DNA from: Bacteroidales bacterium | GTDB taxonomy: Bacteria; Bacteroidota; Bacteroidia; Bacteroidales; WCHB1-69 | NCBI GenBank assembly: GCA_024686335.1 | Contig: JAILCI010000063.1 | Coordinates: 1-39,326 of the forward strand | Direction of reading: 5' to 3' | Length of the DNA stretch: 39,326 nucleotides | Shown: positions 7,172 through 14,123 of the stretch, piece by piece | How the letters are laid out: each line of letters starts with the position of its first letter | How positions within the stretch are numbered: position 1 is the first letter of the stretch | Made by a program: the position numbers and the translations under genes | Notes under the pieces: generated by a model | Seen by the model: only the letters and a program-made list of their open reading frames with translations | Databases searched by the model: none | What the model was told of the DNA's origin: nothing

Positions 7172-7234
7172 TAAATATCTAGCATTTTCAAAAAAAGATG
7201 AGGTGCTGAAGAAGATGTATTGTTAGGCCTCCCC

Positions 7235-7765
7235 TTATCCTACTAGGGACAGGAGGTCAAGAGGTGAGTATAGTCTAACTGTCGGGTTAGTTTGGTCCAG
7301 CATTTCTGGCTCCAGAGACCCCCAGTAGCAGGCCCCAGAAAGAAAACCGAACTCGTTGGCCTGCTCTACGTCCGATGCTTCGTCTCCTATGTATATTATC
7401 TCACTGTTTTTCAAGCCTTTATACTTTTCGTGCTGCATGGCTATGTCGAACAGGACGGGTTTGGGTTGCGCCCGATAAGGGTATTTGCTGTTACCATACC
7501 TCGTTACCATGGGGTCAAAGTTCAATTTATTGTATTTCAGCACCTTGGACACCATTGTTTTCGTGTTCCTAGAAACAATCCCCACAGGTACGTGGCCCAG
7601 CTTTGTAAACACTTGCTCCCACCCGTCAAACAGCGGATAGTCGGCTATTTTAGCCAAAATTGTATCCCAGTCGGGTTTTCCTTGTAGGTACGGTTTGGCG
7701 GCCCTTGTGTCGAAAAGGGTTTGGTCGAAGTCCAACAGAATTGCTTTAACTTTTACGTCGTTCAT
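7235..7765 (-). CDS. HAD-superfamily hydrolase, phosphatase-like (176 aa)
   Basis: Cytosolic haloacid-dehalogenase fold phosphatase. Motif I is LLDFDQTLFDT with the nucleophile D12 and acid D14. Motif II is the Ser in GIVSRNTK. The motif III Lys lies in AQPKPVLF, and motif IV is IYIGDEASDVEQA, supplying the Mg2+-binding Asp residues. All four motifs are intact and the short cap is typical of PGP/HAD-1 subfamily enzymes. The substrate is unknown. ATG 7765 is chosen over an upstream TTG at 7801 that falls within the 13-bp repeat and a poly-A/T tract. The gene stands alone, opposite in strand to its neighbours, between two identical 13-bp repeats in an AT-rich island. It may have arrived as a unit. 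Confidence 0.85.
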   Translation of the reverse strand: MNDVKVKAILLDFDQTLFDTRAAKPYLQGKPDWDTILAKIADYPLFDGWEQVFTKLGHVPVGIVSRNTKTMVSKVLKYNKLNFDPMVTRYGNSKYPYRAQPKPVLFDIAMQHEKYKGLKNSEIIYIGDEASDVEQANEFGFLSGACYWGSLEPEMLDQTNPTVRLYSPLDLLSLVG

Positions 7766-7788
7766 TTTAAAAATTTTTAAGTTCTCAC

Positions 7789-7801
7789 TTGTAATATACA
7801 A
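7789..7801 (+). repeat. 13-bp direct repeat TTGTAATATACAA, copy 2
   Basis: Identical to 7159-7171. It lies 24 nt upstream of the HAD start codon, so it could instead be an operator or promoter part of that gene. Confidence 0.55.
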
Positions 7802-8011
7802 AAAAATGAGAGGAAAAAAAATACAAGCAAAACAAAAAATCCTCCGAAAAATCGCCCCCTAATCAAACCTCCACCAATAAATGGCCAAAATTGGGTGAGC
7901 AAAAACGAAGCCGTTTCTGCCAGTTTTCGACGCGATTCTGCTAGAAATCTTATCAAGCCTGCATATTCGCATTTTCGTTATTTTTTTCGTGTTTTCTATG
8001 TCTAAAAATCA

Positions 8012-8019
8012 TAGATTTG
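8012..8019 (+). promoter_or_regulatory. -7 element TAGATTTG before FlbD-like paralogue 2
   Basis: TAGATTTG, 30 nt upstream of ATG 8049. The leader resembles that of the gene at 4729. Confidence 0.4.
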
Positions 8020-8048
8020 CCGTCATACAAACTAAAAAAAACATTAAT

Positions 8049-8237
8049 ATGGCATTTTTAAAACTAACAAGCAAAGAAAACGAGGTGGTTTACGTCAACC
8101 TCAGCAAAGTTGTTGCCTTTGAAAGAAATGGGAAGGGTACACGTGTAAAATATGAGAGCGGAAAAACCGAGGAGGTCAAAGAATCATTTACAATAGTGGA
8201 ATATCTATTGGAGCATTATGTAGGTGAAGTTATTTAA
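8049..8237 (+). CDS. FlbD-like mini-protein, paralogue 2 (62 aa)
   Basis: MAFLKLTSKENEVVYVNLSK...: the same beta-rich core, basic NGKGT hairpin and final helix ESFTIVEYLLEHYV as the 72-aa protein at 4729, ending ten residues sooner. The frame runs upstream to 7989, but only ATG 8049 aligns with the paralogue's start and lies after the TAGATTTG promoter box. As at 4729, the next gene downstream is an unrelated orphan with its own -7 box. Two paralogues with related leaders in the same island suggest duplication of a regulatory module or two elements of one family inserted side by side. The function is unknown. Confidence 0.7.
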   Translation: MAFLKLTSKENEVVYVNLSKVVAFERNGKGTRVKYESGKTEEVKESFTIVEYLLEHYVGEVI

Positions 8238-8273
8238 AAACAACGTATCATAGCTAATTCTCACAATTATTTC

Positions 8274-8281
8274 TATCTTTG
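8274..8281 (+). promoter_or_regulatory. -7 element TATCTTTG before the 237-aa gene
   Basis: TATCTTTG followed by GCCG, 24 nt upstream of ATG 8305; fits TAnnTTTG. Confidence 0.42.
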
Positions 8282-8304
8282 CCGTCGTAAAATCGACAAC
8301 AACT

Positions 8305-9018
8305 ATGAAGAGAATTACTGATTTTCTGAATGAATGTAGCAAATGCGAATTGGAGCCTCCCGTTTACAATGGTTGTTCAGATGATGACCAATATTGTGTT
8401 TACATTGACAACCTATATAAAGGAGCTGTATCTGCGATAATGGAGGTTGATAGCGAGTTGAAATTGCCAGTCGTCAAAACGAGATTTTTTGAGGTGAAAG
8501 ATATAATGATTCATGCGGATTTTCCTACACCCGATACCCTGACAAGAATAAAACAAGATTACATGACAACCAAGAGTGAAAGCCTGAAAAAAGACTACAC
8601 TTATTTAGTTATGGCCAAGAAATGTCGGGACATGCAGTTGTATTACTTTTTAGAGTTCTCTAAATATCTTCAATTAGATGATTGTGAAGTTGAATCTTTA
8701 AAATTAGATTTTGGATTAATTCAAAGCGAGCAAGGTGATGAAAAAAACCAAAAATTGGATTCAGAAATAAACACTACGGATGAATCTGTCTCGGTCAACA
8801 GTAGTGATGATGCAGATTTTATAAAGGGAATACGAGAGTTAGCAAAATACTTGAGGTGTGGCATCAATAAAGCTGAAGCCATATCCAAGAGTGGTGTGTT
8901 AAAAAGGAGAGGTGTTCAGTTTATGGTTGGGAATGCTAATTATTTCAGCAAAAAGAAAATGGAGGAAGTCTTATCTAAAAATCCCGATTTATTCAAGAAG
9001 GAGGTGCACTGGCACTAA
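8305..9018 (+). CDS. Hypothetical protein with C-terminal excisionase-like helix-turn-helix (237 aa)
   Basis: Residues 1-140 are an unrecognised, mostly helical domain with an early Cys cluster (NECSKCELEPPVYNGCSDD) and an acidic character. A low-complexity acidic linker (about 145-170, rich in Ser, Asp, Asn) follows. The last 65 residues (GIRELAKYLRCGINKAEAI, SKSGVL, GNANYFSKKKMEEVL) match the plan of Xis/MerR-like helix-turn-helix domains common on Bacteroidetes mobile elements: helix, turn with a small residue, recognition helix, wing ending in a hydrophobic-Lys pair. DNA binding is therefore likely. It is the last gene before tRNA-Ser, the usual place for integration or excision functions, but no recombinase is present. 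Confidence 0.6.
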   Translation: MKRITDFLNECSKCELEPPVYNGCSDDDQYCVYIDNLYKGAVSAIMEVDSELKLPVVKTRFFEVKDIMIHADFPTPDTLTRIKQDYMTTKSESLKKDYTYLVMAKKCRDMQLYYFLEFSKYLQLDDCEVESLKLDFGLIQSEQGDEKNQKLDSEINTTDESVSVNSSDDADFIKGIRELAKYLRCGINKAEAISKSGVLKRRGVQFMVGNANYFSKKKMEEVLSKNPDLFKKEVHWH

Positions 9019-9020
9019 AT

Positions 9021-9040
9021 CCTGCACATTTTCCTGCACA
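9021..9040 (+). repeat. Short direct repeats CCTGCACA (9021-9028, 9033-9040)
   Basis: Two identical octamers 4 bp apart beside the tRNA-Ser gene. A comparable tandem of AAAAATGCACC lies at 38675-38696 by the recombinase near the other tRNA-Ser. They may be recombinase or excisionase arm sites. Confidence 0.4.
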
Positions 9041-9051
9041 CGATAAAACAA

Positions 9052-9094
9052 AAACCATCATAAGTTTTTGAAAATATGTTACTTATGATGGTTT
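9052..9094 (-). terminator. Rho-independent terminator of tRNA-Ser(UGA)
   Basis: Perfect 14-bp stem AAACCATCATAAGT / ACTTATGATGGTTT (9052-9065, 9081-9094). Read on the minus strand it follows the tRNA and ends in TTTTTGTTTT. It may also stop readthrough from the 237-aa gene. Confidence 0.75.
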
Positions 9095-9098
9095 CTTG

Positions 9099-9183
9099 CG
9101 GAGAGAGAGGGATTCGAACCCCCGGAGGTGTGACCCTCAACGGTTTTCAAGACCGCCGCATTCGACCGCTCTGCCATCTCTCC
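9099..9183 (-). tRNA. tRNA-Ser (anticodon UGA)
   Basis: The reverse strand folds as a class II tRNA: acceptor GGAGAGA/TCTCTCC, D-arm with GCAGAGCGGTCGAA, anticodon loop CTTGAAA giving TGA, a long variable arm, T-loop GTTCGAATC and discriminator G. CCA is not encoded. It marks the boundary between the AT-rich island and the core, consistent with use of its 3' end as an integration site. Confidence 0.93.
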
Positions 9184-9193
9184 TTTGAGGGCG

Positions 9194-9201
9194 CAAAAGT
9201 A
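9194..9201 (-). promoter_or_regulatory. -7 element TACTTTTG of tRNA-Ser(UGA)
   Basis: Reverse strand TACTTTTG, 10 bp upstream of the tRNA 5' end; fits TAnnTTTG. Confidence 0.5.
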
Positions 9202-9267
9202 CACTTTTTTTTCACATAGACATCTATGCAAATAATAAAATTTGTCAAGTGGTTATAAATAAATATG

Positions 9268-10038
9268 TTAACCTTCAATTCTCGTCACAACTCCCCGCTC
9301 ACTGACGTACAAAGAATCGTCTAAATTGAAGCATTTTCGCAGACTTTCTGGCGTCAAGACCGCATGGATGTCATTATGGTCCAGAATCTTGCCCTCCCGC
9401 ATCAACAGGGCCTGCCGCGCATACTCAATGGCCATGGTGAAGTCGTGGATGACTATGACGACCGTAGCCTTCTCCACACTATTCAACTCCGCCAAGATAT
9501 CCATGATCTCAAACTTGTGCGAGACATCCAGATTGGAGAGAGGCTCGTCGAGGAGCATCACCGGCGTCTGCTGCGCCATGGCCCGGGCGATGAGCGTCCG
9601 CTGTAGCTCTCCCCCACTCAATGCGCTGATATTACGGTCTTTATATTGCGCAATATGACATCGCTCTAACATCCGCATCACTATCTCCTCATCATCCCCA
9701 GACTGCATCTGCCAATGCTTCTGATAGGGATTGCGGCCCATCATGACCATCTCGTAAACCGACATGTCGAAAATGGTGTCCTGATGCTGCGGCACAAAGG
9801 AGACCTTGCGGGCAAAGTCCATGTGGTTATATTGCCGCAACTCCTGTCCGCCGACGAGGACCTGTCCGGAAGAGGGCGTCAACAGACCCGCCATACACTT
9901 CAAGAGCGTTGTCTTGCCAGAACCATTAGGCCCGACGACCGCACAGAACTCACCCTCCTCTATCGTCACCGAGAGGTCACGGAAGATAGGCTGCTGATGA
10001 TACTGAAAATCAATATGTTGAACTTCTATCCGAGGCAT
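9268..10038 (-). CDS. ABC transporter ATPase, FecE/BtuD type (iron-siderophore, haem or cobalamin uptake), 256 aa
   Basis: Cytoplasmic ATPase subunit of a metal-chelate importer. Walker A is GPNGSGKTT (about residue 36-44), the Q-loop is in SFVPQHQDT, and the signature is LSGGELQR. Walker B is PVMLLDEPLSNLD and the switch His is in VIVIHDF. The length and the Q-loop/D-loop spacing fit the FecE/BtuD/HmuV group. ATG 10038 begins 1 nt after the mutL stop (10040-10042), so translation is probably coupled. A TTG nine bases earlier is less likely. No permease or binding protein is adjacent. Its partners must be elsewhere, or this is an orphan ATPase. It is the last gene of the 81-aa protein-mutL-ATPase operon. 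Confidence 0.88.
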   Translation of the reverse strand: MPRIEVQHIDFQYHQQPIFRDLSVTIEEGEFCAVVGPNGSGKTTLLKCMAGLLTPSSGQVLVGGQELRQYNHMDFARKVSFVPQHQDTIFDMSVYEMVMMGRNPYQKHWQMQSGDDEEIVMRMLERCHIAQYKDRNISALSGGELQRTLIARAMAQQTPVMLLDEPLSNLDVSHKFEIMDILAELNSVEKATVVIVIHDFTMAIEYARQALLMREGKILDHNDIHAVLTPESLRKCFNLDDSLYVSERGVVTRIEG

Positions 10039-10039
10039 C

Positions 10040-11902
10040 TTATCCAAAGAGAGATTCTAACGAGTCTGCATCAAAATAGTGAATGATCTTCTTCTGGGAA
10101 GGGGTCACGGTAGGACAGTCGCAGCTGAAGAGCTGGCGCAGGAACTCCCTGACCGCCTCAACAGTGTGCAACGGCACCTGCCTACCCTTGTATTGTCTGG
10201 CCATGCACAAGGCGATATTCTGATATTTGTCGGTCTTATGCAAGAAAGTATTACTTTTGAACTCATCCAGAATGGTTGAGATAATGTCCTGAATATCACC
10301 CTCTTCCGACTCGTTGTTCGGCGTACCGTTAACGGCGAAATGGGTCATGTCGATCTTCTCCAACTCATAGCCCATCTGCTGGAATTCACTCTTCAGCGAG
10401 TCTGCCAGATCTGCTTGCGAGGGAGTCAGCGTGATAGTTGTCGGGAAGAGGCTCTGCTGCACGCTGATGGGCGTGTCCTCTAGCGCCTTCATATTGCGTT
10501 CGTAGAGAATGCGTTCCCGTGCATTGACGACATTCACCACCATCGGGCGGTCGCCGAGTTGCAGGAACAGATAGCGGTCACGGACGACAAAATAGGGAAA
10601 GTCTTCTGGCATCTCCTGTGGCTCGCAACTCTCCTGTGGTATAAGATTGGCAGCCAACTGCTCCGGTTCCTGACGCTCTATATTCTCCGTCTTCAAGCCT
10701 TGCAAAAAGTCATTCCACGACTGAGTGTCCACACGCTCATTCCACTGGTACGGTTTTGAGGAGCCCGAGGAACTGCCTCTATATTGCGGCACGGAGTCGA
10801 AAGGATTGTAGTTGGGGTTGTGGTCCACCTTGGGCATGACGATAGGACGGTCTGCGGGCCTCTTAGGAAGCTCGAAGATGGGGTCCAAGTCGAAGTCTAT
10901 CTGCGGCGAGAGCGCCATGGTGCCAAGACTCTTCTTGACGGCAGCCAACACAAAACCGAAGAGCAGCTTGTCGTCCTGCAGCTTCACCTCCACCTTGGTG
11001 GGACTCACGTTGATATCCACATTGGCAGGATCCACGTCGATGGCGATGAAATAGGCCGGACGATAGCCCTGCGGAATCAGCTGCGCGTAGGCCTGCTCCA
11101 CCGCATAGTTCAGCAGCGGATGGCGCACGTAGCGGTCGTTGATGAACATATACTGCTCCGCTTTCTTCTTCTTGGCGTTCTCAGGCTTGGCGATGAAACC
11201 GTGTACATTCAAGATGTCGGTCTCCTGATCCACCGGGTAGAGCTTATCCTTAAACGAGTTGCCGAATATGTTGACAATGCGCTGTTTCATGTTGGTGGGC
11301 TCGAGATGATAGACCATCTTGCCGTTATGATAAAGCGTGAAGCCTAAGTCGTGGTGGATGAGGGCGACACGGTAGAACTCCTCCTCGATATGGGTCATCT
11401 CGACATTGTCGGACTTGAGGAAGTTGCGCCGCGCGGGCACGTTGAAGAAGAGGTTCTTGACGGCGATAGAGGTGCCGTCCTGGGTGGCGCAGTGCTCGTG
11501 GCACTTGACCTCCGCGCCCTCGATGGTGACTGCCGTGCCGATTGTCTCCTCCGCCTGCTTGGTCTTCAGCTCCACGTATGCGATAGCGGCGATGGAAGCG
11601 AGCGCCTCCCCGCGGAATCCCTTAGTGCGGATATGGTATAGATCGTCGGCAGCGCGCAGCTTGGAGGTGGCGTGACGCTCAAAGCAGAGGCGCGCATCGT
11701 TGAAGGACATGCCCTTGCCATTGTCGATGACCTGTATCAAGGTACGTCCCGCATCCTTCACAATAAGCTGAATCTCAGTGGCTCCCGAGTCCACAGAGTT
11801 CTCCAGCAACTCCTTCACAACCGAGGCAGGCCGTTGGATCACCTCCCCGGCAGCAATCTGATTCGCCACCGCATCCGGCAGCATCTTGATAATGTCACTC
11901 AT
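10040..11902 (-). CDS. mutL: DNA mismatch repair protein MutL (620 aa)
   Basis: GHKL ATPase of mismatch repair that links MutS to downstream nicking and unwinding. The N-terminal ATPase is intact: IAAGEVIQRPASVVKELLEN with the catalytic Glu, DNGKGM, and TKGFRGEALASI. Next come a transducer domain (about 210-335, with the VDINVSPTKVEVK segment), a Pro/Ser/Gln-rich linker (about 335-430), and a C-terminal dimerisation domain. That domain should carry DQHA(x)2E(x)4E. Here the aligned stretch near residues 450-461 is NVVNARERILYE, keeping the Glu positions but not Asp-Gln-His. The CPHGRP-like motif near the end is replaced by CDCPTVTPSQ. The latent endonuclease is therefore probably lost or altered. 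It lies 18 bp after an 81-aa gene and 1 bp before the ABC ATPase start. Confidence 0.93.
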   Translation of the reverse strand: MSDIIKMLPDAVANQIAAGEVIQRPASVVKELLENSVDSGATEIQLIVKDAGRTLIQVIDNGKGMSFNDARLCFERHATSKLRAADDLYHIRTKGFRGEALASIAAIAYVELKTKQAEETIGTAVTIEGAEVKCHEHCATQDGTSIAVKNLFFNVPARRNFLKSDNVEMTHIEEEFYRVALIHHDLGFTLYHNGKMVYHLEPTNMKQRIVNIFGNSFKDKLYPVDQETDILNVHGFIAKPENAKKKKAEQYMFINDRYVRHPLLNYAVEQAYAQLIPQGYRPAYFIAIDVDPANVDINVSPTKVEVKLQDDKLLFGFVLAAVKKSLGTMALSPQIDFDLDPIFELPKRPADRPIVMPKVDHNPNYNPFDSVPQYRGSSSGSSKPYQWNERVDTQSWNDFLQGLKTENIERQEPEQLAANLIPQESCEPQEMPEDFPYFVVRDRYLFLQLGDRPMVVNVVNARERILYERNMKALEDTPISVQQSLFPTTITLTPSQADLADSLKSEFQQMGYELEKIDMTHFAVNGTPNNESEEGDIQDIISTILDEFKSNTFLHKTDKYQNIALCMARQYKGRQVPLHTVEAVREFLRQLFSCDCPTVTPSQKKIIHYFDADSLESLFG

Positions 11903-11920
11903 AGACCTCTTCGCAACAGA

Positions 11921-12166
11921 TTATGCAAAAAACTTGAAAAAGACAAAAGCCAGCAGCAGCGCAAAGAAGACCATCGTCAGGATGGGCAGCAACGCGAACT
12001 GCTTCTTTGATGCATTATGACGACGCTTGCTGCTCCACTCACGGTGCAACTTGTTGGCAAAGTCGGTCTTGTGATCACCCGTTGCCTGCTCAGCATCAGG
12101 GTCGTAAAAACGGGGTTTGTAGTTGAACTCCCGTGTCTCATTTTCATCGTTTAATAATAAGCCCAT
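11921..12166 (-). CDS. Small single-pass membrane protein upstream of mutL (81 aa)
   Basis: Residues 1-55 are hydrophilic and charged (EFNYKPRFYDPDAEQ, then a Lys/Arg/His-rich stretch ending SSKRRHNASKKQ). One membrane span follows at about 57-79 (FALLPILTMVFFALLLAFVFF), ending near the C terminus: an N-in tail-anchored layout by the positive-inside rule. The gene is 18 bp upstream of mutL and has its own -7 box (12187-12194), so it is the first gene of the operon. The small protein before mutL seems to be a conserved arrangement in Bacteroidales, though I recall this only loosely. The function is unknown. Confidence 0.75.
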   Translation of the reverse strand: MGLLLNDENETREFNYKPRFYDPDAEQATGDHKTDFANKLHREWSSKRRHNASKKQFALLPILTMVFFALLLAFVFFKFFA

Positions 12167-12186
12167 ATCAATAGAATTTTAGAGCG

Positions 12187-12194
12187 CAAATATA
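12187..12194 (-). promoter_or_regulatory. -7 element TATATTTG of the 81-aa protein-mutL-ATPase operon
   Basis: Reverse strand TATATTTG followed by GCGC, 20 bp upstream of ATG 12166. The tandem repeat array starts right behind it. Confidence 0.48.
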
Positions 12195-12203
12195 CAAATA
12201 ATT

Positions 12204-12456
12204 CAGTTAGCAGTTTTCAGTTTTCAGTTAGCAGTTTTTAGTACGGGATCACTGTGTAGAGACGCGCTATAGCACGTCTCCGACGGTGATGGACGGAACA
12301 ATTGTTAGTTAGCAGTTATCAGTTAGCAGTTTTCAGTTTTCAGTTAGCAGTTTTTAGTACGGGATCACTGTGTAGAGACGCGCTATAGCACGTCTCCGAC
12401 GGTGATGGACGGGACAATTGTTAGTTAGCAGTTTCCAGTTAGCAGTTTTCAGTTTG
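12204..12456. repeat. 116-bp tandem repeat (two full copies plus partial third)
   Basis: Copies at 12204-12319 and 12320-12435, with a third start at 12436. Each has a CAGTTAGCAGTTTTCAG-type simple repeat followed by a hairpin GAGACG-N10-CGTCTC (12259-12280 and 12375-12396) and a shared tail TGATGGACGG. The copies differ at only a few positions, so the duplication is recent. The array fills the space between two divergent genes. No gene is seen here. Confidence 0.9.
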
Positions 12457-12485
12457 GGAGTGCACCACCCTATTCTGCTTTTTAT

Positions 12486-12493
12486 TACTTTTG
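12486..12493 (+). promoter_or_regulatory. -7 element TACTTTTG of the thioredoxin-esterase gene
   Basis: TACTTTTG followed by CGG, 33 bp before ATG 12526. Confidence 0.48.
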
Positions 12494-12525
12494 CGGTTTG
12501 TTAGTAACGAATAAAACCATCCACA

Positions 12526-13842
12526 ATGAAAAATATCGCACGTCTCGCACTATTATGGCTCTTCCTTGCAGCCTTCACCACTCTCCAGGCACAGATTCCC
12601 GACTTTGACGAGAAATATGCCGTCCAGCTGTTGAAACCCGGCACCCCCGCGCCCGACTTCCAGCTGCAGACATTAGATGGCAAGATGCTGAAGTTCAGTA
12701 ATTTCAGCAAAGGAAAATACACGGTCATCGACTTCTGGGCCTCCTGGTGTCCCGACTGCCGCAAGGATGCTCCCGAGATCATCCATCTGTATAACAAGTT
12801 CCACGACAAGGGTGTGGAGTTCATCGGCGTCTCCTTCGACACCGACAAAGAGCAGTGGACCAAATGTGTAGAGCAGATGGGCATTCCCTACACGCAGGTG
12901 AGCGAGCTGAAGCGCATGGGACAGTCGAAGGTGGCTGCCGACTACGGCGTCAAGTGGATTCCCTCGCTTTACCTGATCGACCCTGACGGCAACGTGCTGG
13001 TTAGCACCGTCTTATCCTACAAGATCGAGAATATGCTTTACGACCTGTTCGTCAAGGAGTGGCCCGAGAAGGAGATCATTGGCGAGCAGAAGACCTTCAC
13101 CATTGACGGCAGCAAGGGCACGCTGACGGCGCGTCTCTTCACGCCGAAGATGGAGGCAGGTGAAAAGCGCGACCTCGTAATACTCTGTCATGGACTCAAC
13201 GCCGACAAGAACTTCCCGCTGTTGCGGATGACGGAACGTCAGCTGCAGGGCGAGGGCTATGCCACGTTGACCTTCGACTTCAACGGTCATGGCGAAAGCG
13301 AGGGCCGTTTCTCCGAGATGACCATTGCTAACGAGATAGAGGACTTGGAGCAGGTGTTAGCCTACGCTCAGGATCTGCGCTTTGTGGACGACATCGCGCT
13401 GATAGGTCACTCGCAGGGCGGCGTGGTGGCTGCGATGGTCGCCGGCAAGCATCCTGAGGATATCAAATCCATGGTCCTCCTGGCGCCCTCTCCCTCGATA
13501 CGAGACGATGTGGCCCGTGGCGAGTTGTTCGGAATCCGCTTCAATCCCTTGGACGTGCCCGACAGTCTTGTCCTGAATAACGGCATTGCCCTTGGCGAAA
13601 GATACTTGAGAACGGCGACACGTTTACCGATCTTCGAGACCTCTGCGAAATATCAGGGTAAGGTCTGCCTCATCCACGGCACTGGCGACATTCTGGTGCC
13701 CTGGACCTGCAGCGAGCACTACCACCAGATCTGGCCCGGCAGCGAGTACCACCTCCTCGAGTACTACGACCACAATTTCACCGTCTGCCCCTTCCTGCCG
13801 ATCGATTTGACGGTGGAATATTTGGGGAAAACGATGGAATAG
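12526..13842 (+). CDS. Secreted thioredoxin-like / alpha-beta hydrolase fusion (438 aa)
   Basis: Signal peptide at 1-22 (hydrophobic core LALLWLFLAAF, cleavage near LQA-Q). Residues about 37-180 are a TlpA/ResA-like thioredoxin fold with the redox pair C75-P-D-C78 in FWASWCPDCRK and a cis-Pro in KWIPSLYLID. Residues about 188-438 are an alpha/beta hydrolase of the cinnamoyl/feruloyl-esterase or prolyl-oligopeptidase-like type: oxyanion segment CHGLN (221-225), nucleophile S296 in GHSQGG, acid D388 in GTGDILVP, and base H416 in DHNF. All catalytic residues are present in both halves. The protein should act in the periplasm. Fusing a thiol-disulfide module to an esterase is uncommon. The redoxin half may protect or fold secreted proteins, while the hydrolase half removes acyl groups from glycans or peptides. 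It stands alone between repeat arrays. Confidence 0.88.
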   Translation: MKNIARLALLWLFLAAFTTLQAQIPDFDEKYAVQLLKPGTPAPDFQLQTLDGKMLKFSNFSKGKYTVIDFWASWCPDCRKDAPEIIHLYNKFHDKGVEFIGVSFDTDKEQWTKCVEQMGIPYTQVSELKRMGQSKVAADYGVKWIPSLYLIDPDGNVLVSTVLSYKIENMLYDLFVKEWPEKEIIGEQKTFTIDGSKGTLTARLFTPKMEAGEKRDLVILCHGLNADKNFPLLRMTERQLQGEGYATLTFDFNGHGESEGRFSEMTIANEIEDLEQVLAYAQDLRFVDDIALIGHSQGGVVAAMVAGKHPEDIKSMVLLAPSPSIRDDVARGELFGIRFNPLDVPDSLVLNNGIALGERYLRTATRLPIFETSAKYQGKVCLIHGTGDILVPWTCSEHYHQIWPGSEYHLLEYYDHNFTVCPFLPIDLTVEYLGKTME

Positions 13843-13900
13843 TTGATAGTTGACAGTTGATAGTTGACAGTTGATAGTTGTTAGTTGTTAGTTGACAATG
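13843..13900 (+). repeat. Short tandem repeat (AGTTGATAGTTGAC units)
   Basis: About four degenerate 14-bp units starting right after the esterase stop codon, similar in style to the TTAGCAGTT-type repeat before the same gene. Confidence 0.7.
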
Positions 13901-13918
13901 TGTTTCGGTGTCCCTGTA

Positions 13919-13939
13919 GGGTCGATGCGTGCATCGACC
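13919..13939. repeat. Palindrome with core TCGATGCGTGCATCGA
   Basis: Near-perfect palindrome followed by CATCAT. A sister copy with core TCGATGTGTACATCGA lies at 21635-21655, also followed by CATCAT. This is a small dispersed hairpin family. Confidence 0.65.
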
Positions 13940-13963
13940 ATCATTATGCAGGATCTCCATGTA

Positions 13964-14035
13964 GAGACGCGCTATAGCACGTCTCCGCCCTTGATTAACG
14001 GGATCTCCATGTAGAGACGCGTTATAGCACGTCTC
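13964..14035. repeat. Two GAGACG-N10-CGTCTC hairpins in a 50-bp tandem
   Basis: Hairpins at 13964-13985 and 14014-14035, each preceded by GGATCTCCATGTA. They are of the same family as those in the 12204-12456 array. Confidence 0.8.
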
Positions 14036-14123
14036 CAAGCATGTTTTTCGGACTCACGACTGGAGACCGGAGACCTGCGGGGGAAATAATACGTGTTATA
14101 CGCGCGATACTCGGAGCCTGAGA

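Larger units (their letters stand above)
6625..7234. other. 610-bp gene-poor stretch with hairpins, probable mobile-element debris
   Basis: No credible gene: the open frames here (for example 6870-7058 plus and 6722-6928 minus) lack starts, promoters and domain character. Composition shifts abruptly at about 6830 from AT-rich to GC-richer, then back at about 7150, suggesting a patchwork. It holds three hairpins at 6669-6732, an AGGGG/CCCCT hairpin near 6857, the 12-bp palindrome GGTGGTACCACC near 6922, and one of the two 13-bp TTGTAATATACAA repeats (7159-7171). Confidence 0.5.

Noticed and set aside
7292-7687. 131-aa open frame on the plus strand
   Set aside because: Antisense to the HAD phosphatase gene, which has all four motifs.
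12204-12456. Possible CRISPR array
   Set aside because: The period is 116 bp with near-identical contents, not short repeats with unique spacers, and no cas genes are seen.
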